Shown: in pieces, positions 23,541 through 33,269 of the stretch
How positions within the stretch are numbered: the stretch's first letter is position 1
How the letters are laid out: each line of letters opens with the position of its first letter
Assembly: GCA_021821635.1 (NCBI GenBank)
Contig: JAKACH010000004.1
Span: forward strand, 1-47,221
Direction of reading: 5' to 3'
DNA: 47,221 nucleotides
Source: Thermoplasmata archaeon
GTDB lineage: Archaea > Thermoplasmatota > Thermoplasmata > Thermoplasmatales > Thermoplasmataceae
Notes under the pieces: generated by a model
What the model was told of the DNA's origin: nothing
What the model saw: only the letters and a program-made list of their open reading frames with translations
Database searches by the model: none
Position numbers and translations under genes: made by a program

Positions 23541-25790
23541 CTATTGGTAAAGTCCCAGTTCCTCCACCTGTCTTCTCTTTTCCTGAACAGTTTTTCCCAT
23601 TTCCTGTGCAATGGTCCTGTAGAATTTCAGCACGTTCTCGTCTACAGACGGCTTGATCACGCGCATTGCTTCCATGAAGTTCTTTTGTGATACCTCAGAA
23701 GCATCCGGGTTCTCCCTGTAAGCCATCATACCCGCCTCACGGCACAGGTTTTCAAGATCGGCACCGACATATCCATCAGTCTTGTCTGCGAGCTCTTCCA
23801 GGTTCACATCCCTCGAAAGAGGCATGTTCTTCGTATGGACCTCGAATATCTTCAGCCTGCTTTCCCTGTCTGGTGGAGGGATGTAAATCATCTTGTCGAA
23901 CCTTCCTGATCTTACAAGAGCATTATCAACTATATCAGGCCTGTTTGTGGCCCCGATGACAACAACTCCCTGGAGAGTCTCTATTCCATCCAATGAAGTG
24001 AGAAGCTGGTTAACCATTCTCTCGGTAACTCCTGAATCTCCAAGGCTCCCGCGGCGAGGCGCGATCGAGTCAATCTCGTCCAGGAATACAATGCATGGCG
24101 CAACCTGCTTAGCTTTCTTGAATATTTCTCTGATAGCCTTTTCGCTCTCTCCAACCCATTTGCTCAGGACTTCCGGACCCTTCACGGAAATGAAGTTTGC
24201 CTTGCTTTCCGTCGCTACAGCTTTCGCAAGAAGGGTCTTGCCGACGCCAGGGGGCCCGTAAAGCATGAATCCCTTGGAAGGTCTAATACCGAGTTTCTTG
24301 AAGACATCTGGCTTAAGCAGCGGCAGTTCTACCGCTTCCCTGAGTTCACTCTTAACGTCGTTGAGGCCGCCTATGTCAGTCCACTTCACATTAGGAATCT
24401 CGGCAGTCACTTCTCTCAGGCTGCTCGGCTCAATTAGCTTGAGCGCCTCCATGAAATCTTCTTTCCTAACTGCCATCTTCTCAAGGATTTCCGCCGGTAT
24501 CGGTTTATCCAGGTCAATTTCAGGAAGATATCTTCTCAGTGCATTCATTGCAGATTCCCTGACCAGGGCAGCAAGATCAGCACCAACGAAACCGTAAGTG
24601 TATTCAGAAATTTCATCAAGAAACTCGTTCTTCTCCTGCTCTGATATTCCCATCGGCATTCCCCTTGTGTGAATCGCAAGGACTTCCTTCCTGCCATTTT
24701 TATCCGGAACGCCGATATTGATTTCCCTGTCGAATCTGCCCGGCCTCCTTAAAGCAGGATCAACTGCGTCAATCCTGTTGCTTGCGCCTATAACTACTAC
24801 ATGTCCGCGCTCTTTCAGTCCGTCCATCAGGGTAAGAAGCTGTGCAACGACTCTTCTTTCTACCTCTCCCTGTACCTCTTCCCTCTTTGGGGCAATTGAG
24901 TCTATTTCATCGATGAATATAATGGAAGGAGCTGATTCCTCCGCTTTTAGGAATATTTCCCTGAGCTTCTGCTCGCTCTGACCATAATACTTGCTCATTA
25001 TTTCCGGTCCATTTATAGAGAAGAAGTTTGCGCCGCTTTCGTTCGCGACCGCTCTTGCTATAAGCGTTTTACCTGTTCCCGGTGGACCATAAAGAAGGAC
25101 TCCTTTCGGCGGGTGAATACCAAGCCTTTCAAAGAGCTCCGGATGCTTGAGTGGAAGTTCAATTATCTCCCTGACTTTTCCAAGCTGATCCCTGAGGCCT
25201 CCTATATCCTCGTAACTAATCCTGGAAACGTCCTCGAGAACCTCGGAGGCGGGTTCTTCGCGTATCTCGACTTTTGTGGTTTCACCAACCTCGATCGGTG
25301 TTTTGGGTGGAATTGTTTTGATTACCTTGAAAAGCAGTCCAGAATGCCCTGCCAGGGTGAGACCGGGCACACTTATATTGTCCTGCTCAATCATAGGTCT
25401 CCTGATAAGCGCCTTCTGGACAAATTCCTCAATGCCTTCGCCGAACTTCAGCCTCTGGTCCTTGCGTATGATTGGTGCAAGCGTAACACGCTTTGCTTCC
25501 TCGGCAATGACTCTCTTAACCTTTACTTTGTCACCAATTGAAGCACCACAGTTGTTTCTCATTACGCTGTCTATACGTACGATGCCGCGGTTCTCGTCTT
25601 CTGGCCTCGCGCGATAAACACGCCCCACGGTCTTTTTTACTTTTTCAATCTCAACGACATCTCCGATCTCTGCTCCAAGTGACATCCTGGATTCCTCGTC
25701 CAGTCTGACCCTTGACATGCCAGGGTCAGTTGAGTTTGCTTCTGCTACTCTTAAAGTGATGCCGCTATCTGATGGCATAGTTGTAGACAT
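23541..25790 (-). CDS. vat: CDC48/VAT AAA+ ATPase
   Basis: A protein of about 749 residues almost co-linear with T. acidophilum VAT. It unfolds proteins with ATP and feeds the proteasome. It has a double-psi barrel N-domain ([32 protein letters not shown]), two AAA domains with Walker A GPPGTGKT and GPPGVGKT, Walker [10 protein letters not shown] and IVFLDEIDS, and arginine-finger segments RRPGRFDRE and RSGRFDK. The C-terminus ends LGLYQ, close to VAT's QGLYL. Starts: ATG 25790 ([10 protein letters not shown]) or ATG 25775 ([11 protein letters not shown]). The TATA-like run at about 25801-25811 favours a transcript start near 25780 and hence the shorter form. Confidence 0.97.
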   Translation of the reverse strand: MSTTMPSDSGITLRVAEANSTDPGMSRVRLDEESRMSLGAEIGDVVEIEKVKKTVGRVYRARPEDENRGIVRIDSVMRNNCGASIGDKVKVKRVIAEEAKRVTLAPIIRKDQRLKFGEGIEEFVQKALIRRPMIEQDNISVPGLTLAGHSGLLFKVIKTIPPKTPIEVGETTKVEIREEPASEVLEDVSRISYEDIGGLRDQLGKVREIIELPLKHPELFERLGIHPPKGVLLYGPPGTGKTLIARAVANESGANFFSINGPEIMSKYYGQSEQKLREIFLKAEESAPSIIFIDEIDSIAPKREEVQGEVERRVVAQLLTLMDGLKERGHVVVIGASNRIDAVDPALRRPGRFDREINIGVPDKNGRKEVLAIHTRGMPMGISEQEKNEFLDEISEYTYGFVGADLAALVRESAMNALRRYLPEIDLDKPIPAEILEKMAVRKEDFMEALKLIEPSSLREVTAEIPNVKWTDIGGLNDVKSELREAVELPLLKPDVFKKLGIRPSKGFMLYGPPGVGKTLLAKAVATESKANFISVKGPEVLSKWVGESEKAIREIFKKAKQVAPCIVFLDEIDSIAPRRGSLGDSGVTERMVNQLLTSLDGIETLQGVVVIGATNRPDIVDNALVRSGRFDKMIYIPPPDRESRLKIFEVHTKNMPLSRDVNLEELADKTDGYVGADLENLCREAGMMAYRENPDASEVSQKNFMEAMRVIKPSVDENVLKFYRTIAQEMGKTVQEKRRQVEELGLYQ

Positions 25791-25872
25791 TAAAAAAGAG
25801 TATTTTAAAATATTGTGCATTTCAATGCAGACTGCATCACATATATATTGGAATTTATATTGAAAAGATTGG

Positions 25873-27396
25873 TCAGTTAGAGGCTACCCAGTCCCTGTTT
25901 CTGGCGAGCATAAAGGCTAGACCGAAAGGAATGACAAGCCAGGCAATCCCGACGATCAGGATTTCTGTGAATGATACGCCGAGGCTGGAGAAGCTTATGC
26001 CAACTATATTGTCCTCAAGATAAGTAGTAACCAGATTTGCATACCCGATCGGCGAAAAAGAGTTGATGATGATGTAAGCATGAGAATAAGGTACTGTACC
26101 AGGTACAAGACCAAGTGCAAGTGGAAGCAGTAGAGATGAAAGCGTCGACCAGAATAAAACAAGAACGATGTAGAAAACTATTGATATCCCAAGCACCAAG
26201 CCTGTGGATTTTGTCAGCTGTGATATGAGATAAACAAGCCCGATGAATGCGGTTGCTATTACAAAATACGCCCATATTATGTCAAGTACCTGGTATTCTG
26301 GAAGGAATACCCCGGTATATCTTGAACTGAGAATATCTATAGCTGCAATGCCTGCCGCTAAGGCGATAAGGGAAACCACGACGTTTGAGAGAAAACGAGA
26401 TGTTATCAACCTGCCCCTGGTCACCGGCCTTGACAGAATTGATTCCATCGTGCCGTTTGTTTTATCCTTCGCGTAGTAAAGATAGGCGGAGAATATGGCA
26501 AGTAATGGTATCAGGAAAGCGAAAAGTTCAGAAATAACGGCTATGAAGGCGATAGTCACCACCGATGTGCTTACGTTCGTGTAAAGGCTTAGTGAAGTTG
26601 ATTGATAAACAGTGTCCGTTGAATTTACCAGGTACAACTGGAAAAATCCTGTTCCATTGTGAGCGCCTACTTTTGCAGGTATTACGATGTACGAAAAGTT
26701 CGAGTAAGTACCCAGATCGATCATTCCCTTCGTTGAAATGTTAGTTCCTGGAGAAGATGCATTTATCTGAAAATTATTTGTGACAGGTTTTGCGTATAAC
26801 GTCATCGAAGGTGCTTTTGATCCGTCTGGCCCGACATAGAAGATTGCAATAGACCTGTTTGTGCTGCTTGATTTCTGCGCAACGCTCCAGACATCTAACA
26901 TATCAGCATTGATAAAACTGATCTTCGAATTGGTTGAATTTAAATAATAAAACACTGTTCCGTATGTTGCAAATCCAGCGTTTACAGAGCTGCTGGAATA
27001 GTTGTATTGAAAATACTCAAATCCGTTCGCATCGAGAAGAGTCTGATTAAGTATTACGGGTATTGTAGCGTTGAAATAGCCATGAGAATCGGATGTGCCA
27101 TTGAAATATGATCCATTATAACCTACGCTGACTGGCAGGCCCGATATGGTATTTCCATATTGATCTGTTGCAAGCACAACGATATGCAACGAGCTGTTGT
27201 CATAGTATCCAATGGAGTTTAATGCGTTATTAGAGCTTGGGCCGGAGATTGTCCCAAACACCAGACCTACGACAACAGAAAACAGTATGATTACAATAAT
27301 CATGGCAATACTGAATTTCCCAGTTACCGTTTTACGGAAGTCGAAAAAGAATGCTCGGCCCAGTGACCTGGTTTTGCCTTCAGACACCGGAACCAC
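25873..27396 (-). CDS. ABC-2 type transporter permease with large outside domain
   Basis: A 507-residue membrane protein. One helix near residues 28-49 is followed by about 230 outside residues with many Asn-X-Ser/Thr sites and a [22 protein letters not shown] segment that looks like a carboxypeptidase-regulatory or Ig-like fold. About six further helices follow (from residue 278). The loop [20 protein letters not shown] is the typical coupling motif of ABC-2 permeases. The start overlaps the end of the ATPase gene by 17 nt, so they form one exporter. The cargo is unknown. Confidence 0.85.
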   Translation of the reverse strand: MVPVSEGKTRSLGRAFFFDFRKTVTGKFSIAMIIVIILFSVVVGLVFGTISGPSSNNALNSIGYYDNSSLHIVVLATDQYGNTISGLPVSVGYNGSYFNGTSDSHGYFNATIPVILNQTLLDANGFEYFQYNYSSSSVNAGFATYGTVFYYLNSTNSKISFINADMLDVWSVAQKSSSTNRSIAIFYVGPDGSKAPSMTLYAKPVTNNFQINASSPGTNISTKGMIDLGTYSNFSYIVIPAKVGAHNGTGFFQLYLVNSTDTVYQSTSLSLYTNVSTSVVTIAFIAVISELFAFLIPLLAIFSAYLYYAKDKTNGTMESILSRPVTRGRLITSRFLSNVVVSLIALAAGIAAIDILSSRYTGVFLPEYQVLDIIWAYFVIATAFIGLVYLISQLTKSTGLVLGISIVFYIVLVLFWSTLSSLLLPLALGLVPGTVPYSHAYIIINSFSPIGYANLVTTYLEDNIVGISFSSLGVSFTEILIVGIAWLVIPFGLAFMLARNRDWVASN

Positions 27397-28321
27397 CTAC
27401 CAGTGATAGGAAATAATGTTCAAGCCCTTCTCCAGATATGTCAAACTTTGTTACTATGTATCCAGCTTTCGCAAGGTCACCGTTCAAGAGACCTGCCTTC
27501 TCGTATGAGACCTTAAGATCGCTTACAAGAAATTCATTTCCGGATTGTTCAACGCTTCCATACTGCTGAAGAATTTCAATCATCTTAGAATCGGGATTGG
27601 AAACAACGATCCTGACTGAACTTGCTCCCAGAGATGGAAGTTCAGACCTTTCAAGTATCTTGATTATTGATCCTTTCTTTATTATCATCACACGATCAGC
27701 GATGTTCTGGAGTTCCGATAGAATATGTGAAGATAGGAAAACCGCTTTTCCCTGTTTTTTCTGGTCGAGCATAAGCATCCTCATGCTCCTTACACCTTCT
27801 GGGTCTAGGCCGTTAAGCGTTTCGTCGTATAGGATGTTCTTCGGGTCGGAAAGAAGGGCAGAAACAATAGAGAATCGCTTTTTCATCCCCTGAGAATAGG
27901 TTCGCAGTTTCTTGTTTCTTGCGTCCCAGATATCAAAAGTCTTCAGCAGGGTCTCTATCCTACGGTCAGTATCCTCCTTATCCATTCCATAAAAACCGGC
28001 ATAATAATGTAAGAGAGGAATTGCCTTCTGCGTGATGTCAAAGTTTGGAAGTTCAGGAACTATTGCCAGATTCCTCGAAGCCGCTATTTTCTCCTTTACG
28101 ATGTCCTTGCCGTCTACCTTTACGCTGCCTGATGATGGAACTATTATTCCAGATATAAGCCTTAATGTCGTGGTCTTGCCAGCACCGTTCAGGCCTGCAA
28201 AGCCGACGATCTCTCCGTCGTTTATCTCAAAGCTAGCACTCTTCAATGCAGGCTCTAGATTCCTGCCGTAGACTTTGGTAAGGTTCTCTGCTGTTATCAT
28301 CGGGCGATCCTTATATTCCAT
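27380..28321 (-). CDS. ABC transporter ATP-binding protein
   Basis: A 313-residue ATPase partner of the ABC-2 permease. Walker A is GLNGAGKTT, the Q-loop lies in IVPELPNFDITQ, the signature is YSQGMKKRFSI (SQG rather than SGG), Walker B is NILYDETLNGLDPEG and the switch is SSHILSEL. The C-terminal 80 residues form a regulatory tail seen in many archaeal exporters. Start is ATG 28321; ATG 28300 is possible. It diverges from the FAD oxidoreductase with 68 bp between them. Confidence 0.92.
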   Translation of the reverse strand: MEYKDRPMITAENLTKVYGRNLEPALKSASFEINDGEIVGFAGLNGAGKTTTLRLISGIIVPSSGSVKVDGKDIVKEKIAASRNLAIVPELPNFDITQKAIPLLHYYAGFYGMDKEDTDRRIETLLKTFDIWDARNKKLRTYSQGMKKRFSIVSALLSDPKNILYDETLNGLDPEGVRSMRMLMLDQKKQGKAVFLSSHILSELQNIADRVMIIKKGSIIKILERSELPSLGASSVRIVVSNPDSKMIEILQQYGSVEQSGNEFLVSDLKVSYEKAGLLNGDLAKAGYIVTKFDISGEGLEHYFLSLVGGSGV

Positions 28322-28360
28322 AAGAATGCCGTTTTCTTTATAATAGTTTTAGGAAATCTA

Positions 28361-28369
28361 CTTTTATAC
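28361..28369 (+). promoter_or_regulatory. TATA-like box for the FAD oxidoreductase
   Basis: CTTTTATAC is centred 25 nt before ATG 28390, with no ribosome site, which fits a leaderless transcript. Confidence 0.45.
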
Positions 28370-28389
28370 ATTCTGGGAATCCTCAAGGC

Positions 28390-29655
28390 ATGGAAAAGCA
28401 TGATATTATTGTAGTTGGAGCCGGTATTTCCGGTCTTTCAACTGCTTATCACCTAAAACAGCATAATCGAGATCTCGATATGCTCATTGTTGATAAGGCA
28501 CAAGGTTATGGTCAAGGTAATACCGGAAGGAGCGCAGCTGGTTTCAGGGACATGTTTTCATCAAGGATAAACCACCTTCTTTCCTCTTCTTCCATATCCT
28601 TCTATAGATACATCCAGGAGGAGATGCACCATGACCTTGGCATGAAGTTTGTCGGCTATCTTTTTCTTGCTGCAAACAATGAAAGAGGCAGAACGCTTGA
28701 AACCAACATGAAGAATATTCCGGGAACGAGGAGAATAGAAAAGGATGAGCTCCGGAAATACCTTTCTATTGCCGATCTGGATCGAGAAAGTGCCGAACTG
28801 CTCTCCCTGGATCCTGCAGAGTTTGGCATTTTTGGAGGTAACTGCGGAATTGTTGAACCGGATCTGATCTGTGACTTTTACTATAATGCACTAAGGGAAA
28901 TGGACGTGAATTTCTCCTTTGGAACAGGCGTTCAGAAGCTTTCTCTTGACCCAGTAAAGAAACTGGACTTTCCAGGAGAGCCTTTCCTCTGGCAGGAAAA
29001 GTTCATAGGACCGCTCGAAACAACTAGTGGACAGATCTCGGCAGACAAGTACGTGATAGCCACCGATACCTGGGCAAACTACCTTCTGGATCCTGTTGGC
29101 GTTGACAGTCACCAGAGACCCAAGAAAAGGCAGATATTCCAGATTTCTGGTCCTTCTGTGGAAAAGCTGCTATTCACAGATTCATTCTCCAGATATGGCA
29201 TCTTGCCATTCACGATCCTGCCCTCGCATGGGATATATCTCAGACCAGCATTGAAAGAGCGATCCCTCTGGATAGGTGTATCAGATGACATTGGAAGGGA
29301 TTTCTCTTTTGTGGAGGATCCAGAGGCTGAACAGGATTTCTATGAATCTGGCGTATATCCGGTGCTTTCGGCATATTTTCCGCAACTGAAAGACTCGAAA
29401 GTAACATCAAAATGGGCGGGTTACTACTCCTACAATACGATTGACAAGAATCCATATATTTTCAGGACTATGAATGCTATTGTCGTTACCGGAACAAGCG
29501 GAAGCGGGATCCTGAAAGGTGATGCAATTGGAAGGGTAACCGCGGCTTTGACCGAAGGAAAGGATGTTGCGCTACTGTATTCAGGCGATAAGATCAACAT
29601 AAATGATCTGGGTGTAACCGGCAGAAACGTTGATCCTGAACATATTATCTTGTGA
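28390..29655 (+). CDS. FAD-dependent oxidoreductase of the DAO family
   Basis: A 421-residue flavoprotein of the D-amino-acid/sarcosine/glycerol-3-phosphate oxidase superfamily. The dinucleotide fold is DIIVVGAGISGLSTAYHL, followed by the FAD-contacting GQGNTGRSAAGFRDMF, a strand DKYVIATDTWANYLL and a C-terminal VVTGTSGSGILKGDAIGR that closes the FAD site. It probably oxidises an amine, amino acid or 2-hydroxy acid in the cytoplasm, but the exact substrate cannot be read from the sequence. There is no signal peptide. The gene stands alone and is probably leaderless. Confidence 0.88.
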   Translation: MEKHDIIVVGAGISGLSTAYHLKQHNRDLDMLIVDKAQGYGQGNTGRSAAGFRDMFSSRINHLLSSSSISFYRYIQEEMHHDLGMKFVGYLFLAANNERGRTLETNMKNIPGTRRIEKDELRKYLSIADLDRESAELLSLDPAEFGIFGGNCGIVEPDLICDFYYNALREMDVNFSFGTGVQKLSLDPVKKLDFPGEPFLWQEKFIGPLETTSGQISADKYVIATDTWANYLLDPVGVDSHQRPKKRQIFQISGPSVEKLLFTDSFSRYGILPFTILPSHGIYLRPALKERSLWIGVSDDIGRDFSFVEDPEAEQDFYESGVYPVLSAYFPQLKDSKVTSKWAGYYSYNTIDKNPYIFRTMNAIVVTGTSGSGILKGDAIGRVTAALTEGKDVALLYSGDKININDLGVTGRNVDPEHIIL

Positions 29656-29665
29656 GCAGACGATG

Positions 29666-30370
29666 TCAGAGGATCGGCTTGCCTTCAGAGTCAATGAATA
29701 TTCTCACTAAACCTGATCTTGTGCCCATGGCTTTGACCCTAATGTAAGAGTTGGCGCCGTAAACTTTTTCAAAATAACCGGCAAATTCAGATATCTTGCT
29801 CATTTCTATAGAAATGGATGGAATATCAAGCACGGAACCTTCCATCCCGATGATCTCGTATATGCCGGATTCCTGCTTGTAAGACCTAGCATAATCTATC
29901 AGCCTGCATCTTGTGCTCCTTTCGCTCTTGATTGCATATTCTTCGGGCACCCCAAAGCTCATTCTCGTGGAAAAGTCCTCAAGTGATCTCTCGCCCTTTG
30001 GCAGTCCTGCATATCCGTTCTTGAACGTTTTGTGATGGCATGATTCGCACAGAGTGATCAGGTTCAGGAAGCTGTCGGATCCGGATTCCTTCCTAGGCAC
30101 GATGTGATGGACCTGCACATCAAAGTGAACATTTCTGGTTTTCGAGGAGGTGGTAAAAGACTTTAGCGAGGATTTCCCGCATATCCTGCAGGAATAACCG
30201 TCTCTTGCAAGAACTGCGCGTGACATCCTCGCCCAAGGTAGCAGGGGTTTTCCCGAATCGCCTCCTGGAAGGAAGTCATAAACATGCTCAAGCGCAGCAA
30301 CCCTTTCTGCTGCATGCAGCTCAGAAAGTGTAAGTCGTGGTATCTCTGAATAAATATTTGGAATATTCAT
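29666..30370 (-). CDS. HNH endonuclease-domain protein
   Basis: A 234-residue protein with a zinc-bound HNH core: RDGYSCRICGKSSL, then VQVHHIVPRKESGSDSFLNL, then TLCESCHHKTFKNG. The two CxxC pairs hold zinc and the His-His and Asn are the usual catalytic residues. The N-terminal 65 and C-terminal 110 residues are not recognised; the latter may bind the target or a partner. Its start overlaps the previous gene as ATGA (30367-30370), so it is the last gene of the mevalonate-type operon. It has no intron- or intein-like surroundings, so a homing role is unlikely. Confidence 0.8.
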   Translation of the reverse strand: MNIPNIYSEIPRLTLSELHAAERVAALEHVYDFLPGGDSGKPLLPWARMSRAVLARDGYSCRICGKSSLKSFTTSSKTRNVHFDVQVHHIVPRKESGSDSFLNLITLCESCHHKTFKNGYAGLPKGERSLEDFSTRMSFGVPEEYAIKSERSTRCRLIDYARSYKQESGIYEIIGMEGSVLDIPSISIEMSKISEFAGYFEKVYGANSYIRVKAMGTRSGLVRIFIDSEGKPIL

Positions 30371-31467
30371 ATGCTCAGATTCATGAAATCAGAGAAGAAG
30401 CCTCTCGCCCGTTCCTTGAAAGGATCGGAATTGTGCTGGACATTCTTGTCCATTATCCTACCCCGGATGTAGTAATCGCTTTCACTATCCAGGAACTCAT
30501 CGAGCAATTTTCTGTCACGTGACATGACCAGGACGCTTGGTCCAGTGTCGGTTGTAAAATAGAGACCTGGATTTTTCTTCCTGAAGGAAACAATTCTCTC
30601 AATCAGAGCCAATGAATCCTCCGTCTGAAGTATTTTCCCTACGGACATAAGGATGGAGTTTAGGTTAAGCATTTCCTCCTCCGCTCTTGACATTAGGTCA
30701 TCAACAGGAAAATCATTGTCTATAAGCCTTTCAATGCTGGAGTATTTGTTCTCCAGCCATGCTGGATATTGCGGGGAATTTACGGACGCTTCATGCATCT
30801 GGTTGGTTGAAAAATTTGCGAATTTAGGGAATACGGCAATGCTAACCGCACTTGGATCAAACTTAAGTGGATGGGCATAACAGTCTTTTTCCTCTATCCC
30901 AGGGAAAGAGGTCCAGAGCGACAAACCGCTTATCGAGGATCTTGTACCGGAACCGGACACAAACTTTGCAAATCTGGAAGTCATGAGTTCTATACCTTTT
31001 AATTTTGATCCATAAATGTTTGACACAAGCGAACGAGCAACAGCCGCAGCAACAGATGATGATTCACTCATTCCTTTTGCCTTTATGTATTTCCTCTCTC
31101 TTTCCACATAGAAAACGAAGGATCCTCTTATACCTGTTATATGCCTGAAAATATCAAGTGCCTTTTTCGCTGTGGCAGTACGTTCTTCTGAATAATTACC
31201 ATCAAGATGAACAAGATCACGACCCTCTTTCTTATTATAAAGACAATATGATCGTGTAATAGAAAAATCTGTGCAGAAAGAAAGAGAAGGAGAATAAGCG
31301 ATCTTCATCTCTGGGTTGTAATACCCTATAAATTTCTCGATGGCCTTGACTGGATGGCCCGAGCCGAATGTTATTTTCCCGTCTTCTGGCTCAGGATCTG
31401 CCTGTGGAAGAGGCTGGATTAACCCCTTTTCGTTGAGCTTCGAATAAATTCTCTTTCCCTTGGTCAT
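30367..31467 (-). CDS. Mevalonate-diphosphate-decarboxylase family protein, probably mevalonate 3,5-bisphosphate decarboxylase
   Basis: A GHMP-fold protein of about 366 residues. Marks seen: GSGHPVKAIEKFIGY near the start, GMSESSSVAAAVARSL (phosphate-binding loop), FVSGSGTRSSISGLSLW (equivalent to SGSACRSLxGG) and TTDTGPSVLVM, which keeps the Asp of the decarboxylase FDAGPN motif. Thermoplasma makes isopentenyl phosphate through mevalonate 3-phosphate and 3,5-bisphosphate, and a divergent decarboxylase does the last step; this protein fits that role better than the 3-kinase because the Asp is kept. ATG 31467 starts 4 nt after the kinase stop; GTG 31503 would overlap it. Confidence 0.68.
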   Translation of the reverse strand: MTKGKRIYSKLNEKGLIQPLPQADPEPEDGKITFGSGHPVKAIEKFIGYYNPEMKIAYSPSLSFCTDFSITRSYCLYNKKEGRDLVHLDGNYSEERTATAKKALDIFRHITGIRGSFVFYVERERKYIKAKGMSESSSVAAAVARSLVSNIYGSKLKGIELMTSRFAKFVSGSGTRSSISGLSLWTSFPGIEEKDCYAHPLKFDPSAVSIAVFPKFANFSTNQMHEASVNSPQYPAWLENKYSSIERLIDNDFPVDDLMSRAEEEMLNLNSILMSVGKILQTEDSLALIERIVSFRKKNPGLYFTTDTGPSVLVMSRDRKLLDEFLDSESDYYIRGRIMDKNVQHNSDPFKERARGFFSDFMNLSI

Positions 31468-31471
31468 GAAT

Positions 31472-32095
31472 TCATTTATCAGGAATGCGTCCAGCAAAGT
31501 CACCTGCCTTTTTCAGTATTTCATCCCTGGTCTTATTGTAATCGAGATTATCATAGACCATGATGCCGGCATCATTAATGTTTCGCAATGTATACGTCAT
31601 TATTGTCCTGTATTCAAAAAGATGAGACACGAGCCTGCTGCCGGGCGAATTGTAATGAGTGAATTCCCCCCTTTCGTTGAGCCTCCTTGCATGAAGTTCT
31701 TCATCCGATATATAGAGGTAAAGAGGTAATAGATCCTGTTTCGAAAAATCCTGGAAGAATTGAGGCATGAAGTATAGTACCTCAATTATCATGCTTTCAC
31801 CATTCTCAATTGCCCTTGAGATAAGTCTGTGCAATCCTTTCCAGAGCAGGTTTCCCTGCTTCAAATACCCCTTGATGATATTATCCTCGTTCATGGGACC
31901 GAAATCCTTCCAGGAATCATACACGCTGTATTTCATTGAATCATTATCTTCAAAAGAATATGCCCTGAGAAACTCCCTGAGATAATCTCCCGACATAACA
32001 ATGTTTATTCCTAATCTGGATGCAATGTAACCTGAAATGGATGTCTTGCCTACTCCGGGAACCCCACCAATAAGTATAATCTTTGATTTCTTCAT
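31472..32095 (-). CDS. P-loop kinase, candidate mevalonate 3-phosphate 5-kinase
   Basis: A 207-residue P-loop kinase: Walker A is GGVPGVGKTS near residue 9-18, with NIVMSGDYLREFLRAYS next and IIEVLYFMPQFF as the Walker B region. The HARRLNERGEFTHYN segment serves as a lid with Arg residues. It resembles archaeal 2-phosphoglycerate kinase-like proteins. It sits directly before the decarboxylase-family gene, so phosphorylation of mevalonate 3-phosphate is a reasonable guess; other small-molecule kinase roles remain possible. Its ATG overlaps the upstream stop as TGATG. Confidence 0.72.
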   Translation of the reverse strand: MKKSKIILIGGVPGVGKTSISGYIASRLGINIVMSGDYLREFLRAYSFEDNDSMKYSVYDSWKDFGPMNEDNIIKGYLKQGNLLWKGLHRLISRAIENGESMIIEVLYFMPQFFQDFSKQDLLPLYLYISDEELHARRLNERGEFTHYNSPGSRLVSHLFEYRTIMTYTLRNINDAGIMVYDNLDYNKTRDEILKKAGDFAGRIPDK

Positions 32096-32652
32096 CAGAT
32101 ATCCCCCCAGGATTTCATCAGATCCCTGGAATCTATGATTGTTGCAACTCTTGACATTATATCGACAGACTCATAAAAGATTCTTTCTGAGATAGACGAT
32201 GACGCGTCTGAAATCAGGAATGGTTTCCATCCAAGGCGGATGGCGCCAAAGACCGACGCTATCACATCCATTTCTATAGGTATGCCAAAAATGCATATTG
32301 CCGATCTCAGAGATAGTTTTATCCTATTGACCAGATCACTCGATGTAAATGCATCAAGGCCGTCGTATGGAAGATACCCTTCTTTAGATACAGAGAGGAT
32401 TTTCAGGTACCTTTTGGAGAATTCATCGTCAAAGGACGTGACATGGGTGGAATTAACTCCTTTGTCCATGTTCAGAGGTTCCCTTCTCCTACAAAAGATA
32501 GCTGGAATCTGTCTTTTACGGGCTGCCTCAAAAATATATTCAAAAGCTGTTACCACTTCGAATTTGGTTGATATGTCCTTGAAATTTTCCACTCCGTGAT
32601 TGATTGCAATGAATATTGTATCAACGGGTCGAATCTTCAAGTCTTCATTCAT
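32095..32652 (-). CDS. Isochorismatase-fold protein lacking the catalytic triad
   Basis: A 185-residue protein with the isochorismatase layout: a first strand VDTIFIAINHGV, a YLPYDGLDAF segment after a Lys, and AICIFGIPIEMDVIASVFGAIRLGWKPFLISDASSS. The Asp of the usual IDxQ motif is not present. The nucleophile position in G-I-x-x-x-x-C-V holds Asp (IEMDV). Hydrolysis by the normal mechanism is therefore not expected. It may be a structural or regulatory subunit for the kinase and decarboxylase downstream. It is first in the operon, with ATG 32652. Confidence 0.6.
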   Translation of the reverse strand: MNEDLKIRPVDTIFIAINHGVENFKDISTKFEVVTAFEYIFEAARKRQIPAIFCRRREPLNMDKGVNSTHVTSFDDEFSKRYLKILSVSKEGYLPYDGLDAFTSSDLVNRIKLSLRSAICIFGIPIEMDVIASVFGAIRLGWKPFLISDASSSISERIFYESVDIMSRVATIIDSRDLMKSWGDI

Positions 32653-32818
32653 GCACGACTGTTATTGTATGGACTTAGTTTAATTCTGTGGAAGTGGAAT
32701 CAAAACACATCAATGAAATGCCATATTTGTACCATTCGATGAATAGTTCATGTTTCTATGATGGATCTATTATTGTTTAAAATGTGGCTGTTTTGAATCA
32801 GATAATGAAAGCAATGAC

Positions 32819-32828
32819 TTTTAAAATA
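32819..32828 (+). promoter_or_regulatory. TATA-like box for tRNA-Leu
   Basis: TTTTAAAATA lies about 31 nt before the tRNA 5' end, a normal distance for an archaeal tRNA promoter. Confidence 0.5.
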
Positions 32829-32854
32829 CCAAACTATCATACCCCTATTACAGA

Positions 32855-32939
32855 GCGGAGGTTGTCGAGCTTGGTCAAAGGCGATGGATTCAGAGTCCAT
32901 TTCTGTAGAGATTCGCCGGTTCAAATCCGGCCCTCCGCA
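32855..32939 (+). tRNA. tRNA-Leu (anticodon CAG)
   Basis: The 5' GCGGAGG pairs with CCTCCGC at 32932-32938, and A at 32939 is the discriminator base. The anticodon stem ATGGA/TCCAT holds the loop TTCAGAG, giving anticodon CAG. A long variable arm, as in class II tRNAs, follows, and the T arm is GCCGG-TTCAAAT-CCGGC. CCA is not encoded and no intron is present. Confidence 0.95.
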
Positions 32940-33269
32940 ATCCAAGTTGTGTGTTATTACGTCCCTTAATATTCATCAGGGATGTACAAAAAATAAATTT
33001 TTATAACGATACAGGAACATCAATGTTTATCTTTGTTAATCCAGTTCTATTAGATTTGAACTGTGTGGACTTTGTGATTATATCCGATATTTCTCAACTC
33101 CTTGAATTTGTATAAAACTGGCAGGGATACAGTAATTGAAGCCACGAACGGTCAACAATACTCTTGAAACGCACCTTTTTTTTAATTTCATCTATGAATT
33201 TTCATTCTTTTATAAGTTAACTTTCTAGAGCTATCCCGCCTCATATTAAAAACTCCAGAAAAGATTCGC
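32940..33269. other. Intergenic region, no gene seen
   Basis: 330 A/T-rich bases between tRNA-Leu and the convergent transporter gene. A run of nine T (about 33175-33183) could stop transcription from the tRNA side. No open frame of good quality was found. Confidence 0.4.

Noticed and set aside
24265-25617. Several plus-strand frames opposite VAT
   Set aside because: The minus strand encodes a highly conserved VAT; the plus frames are rich in Ser and Leu as expected for antisense.
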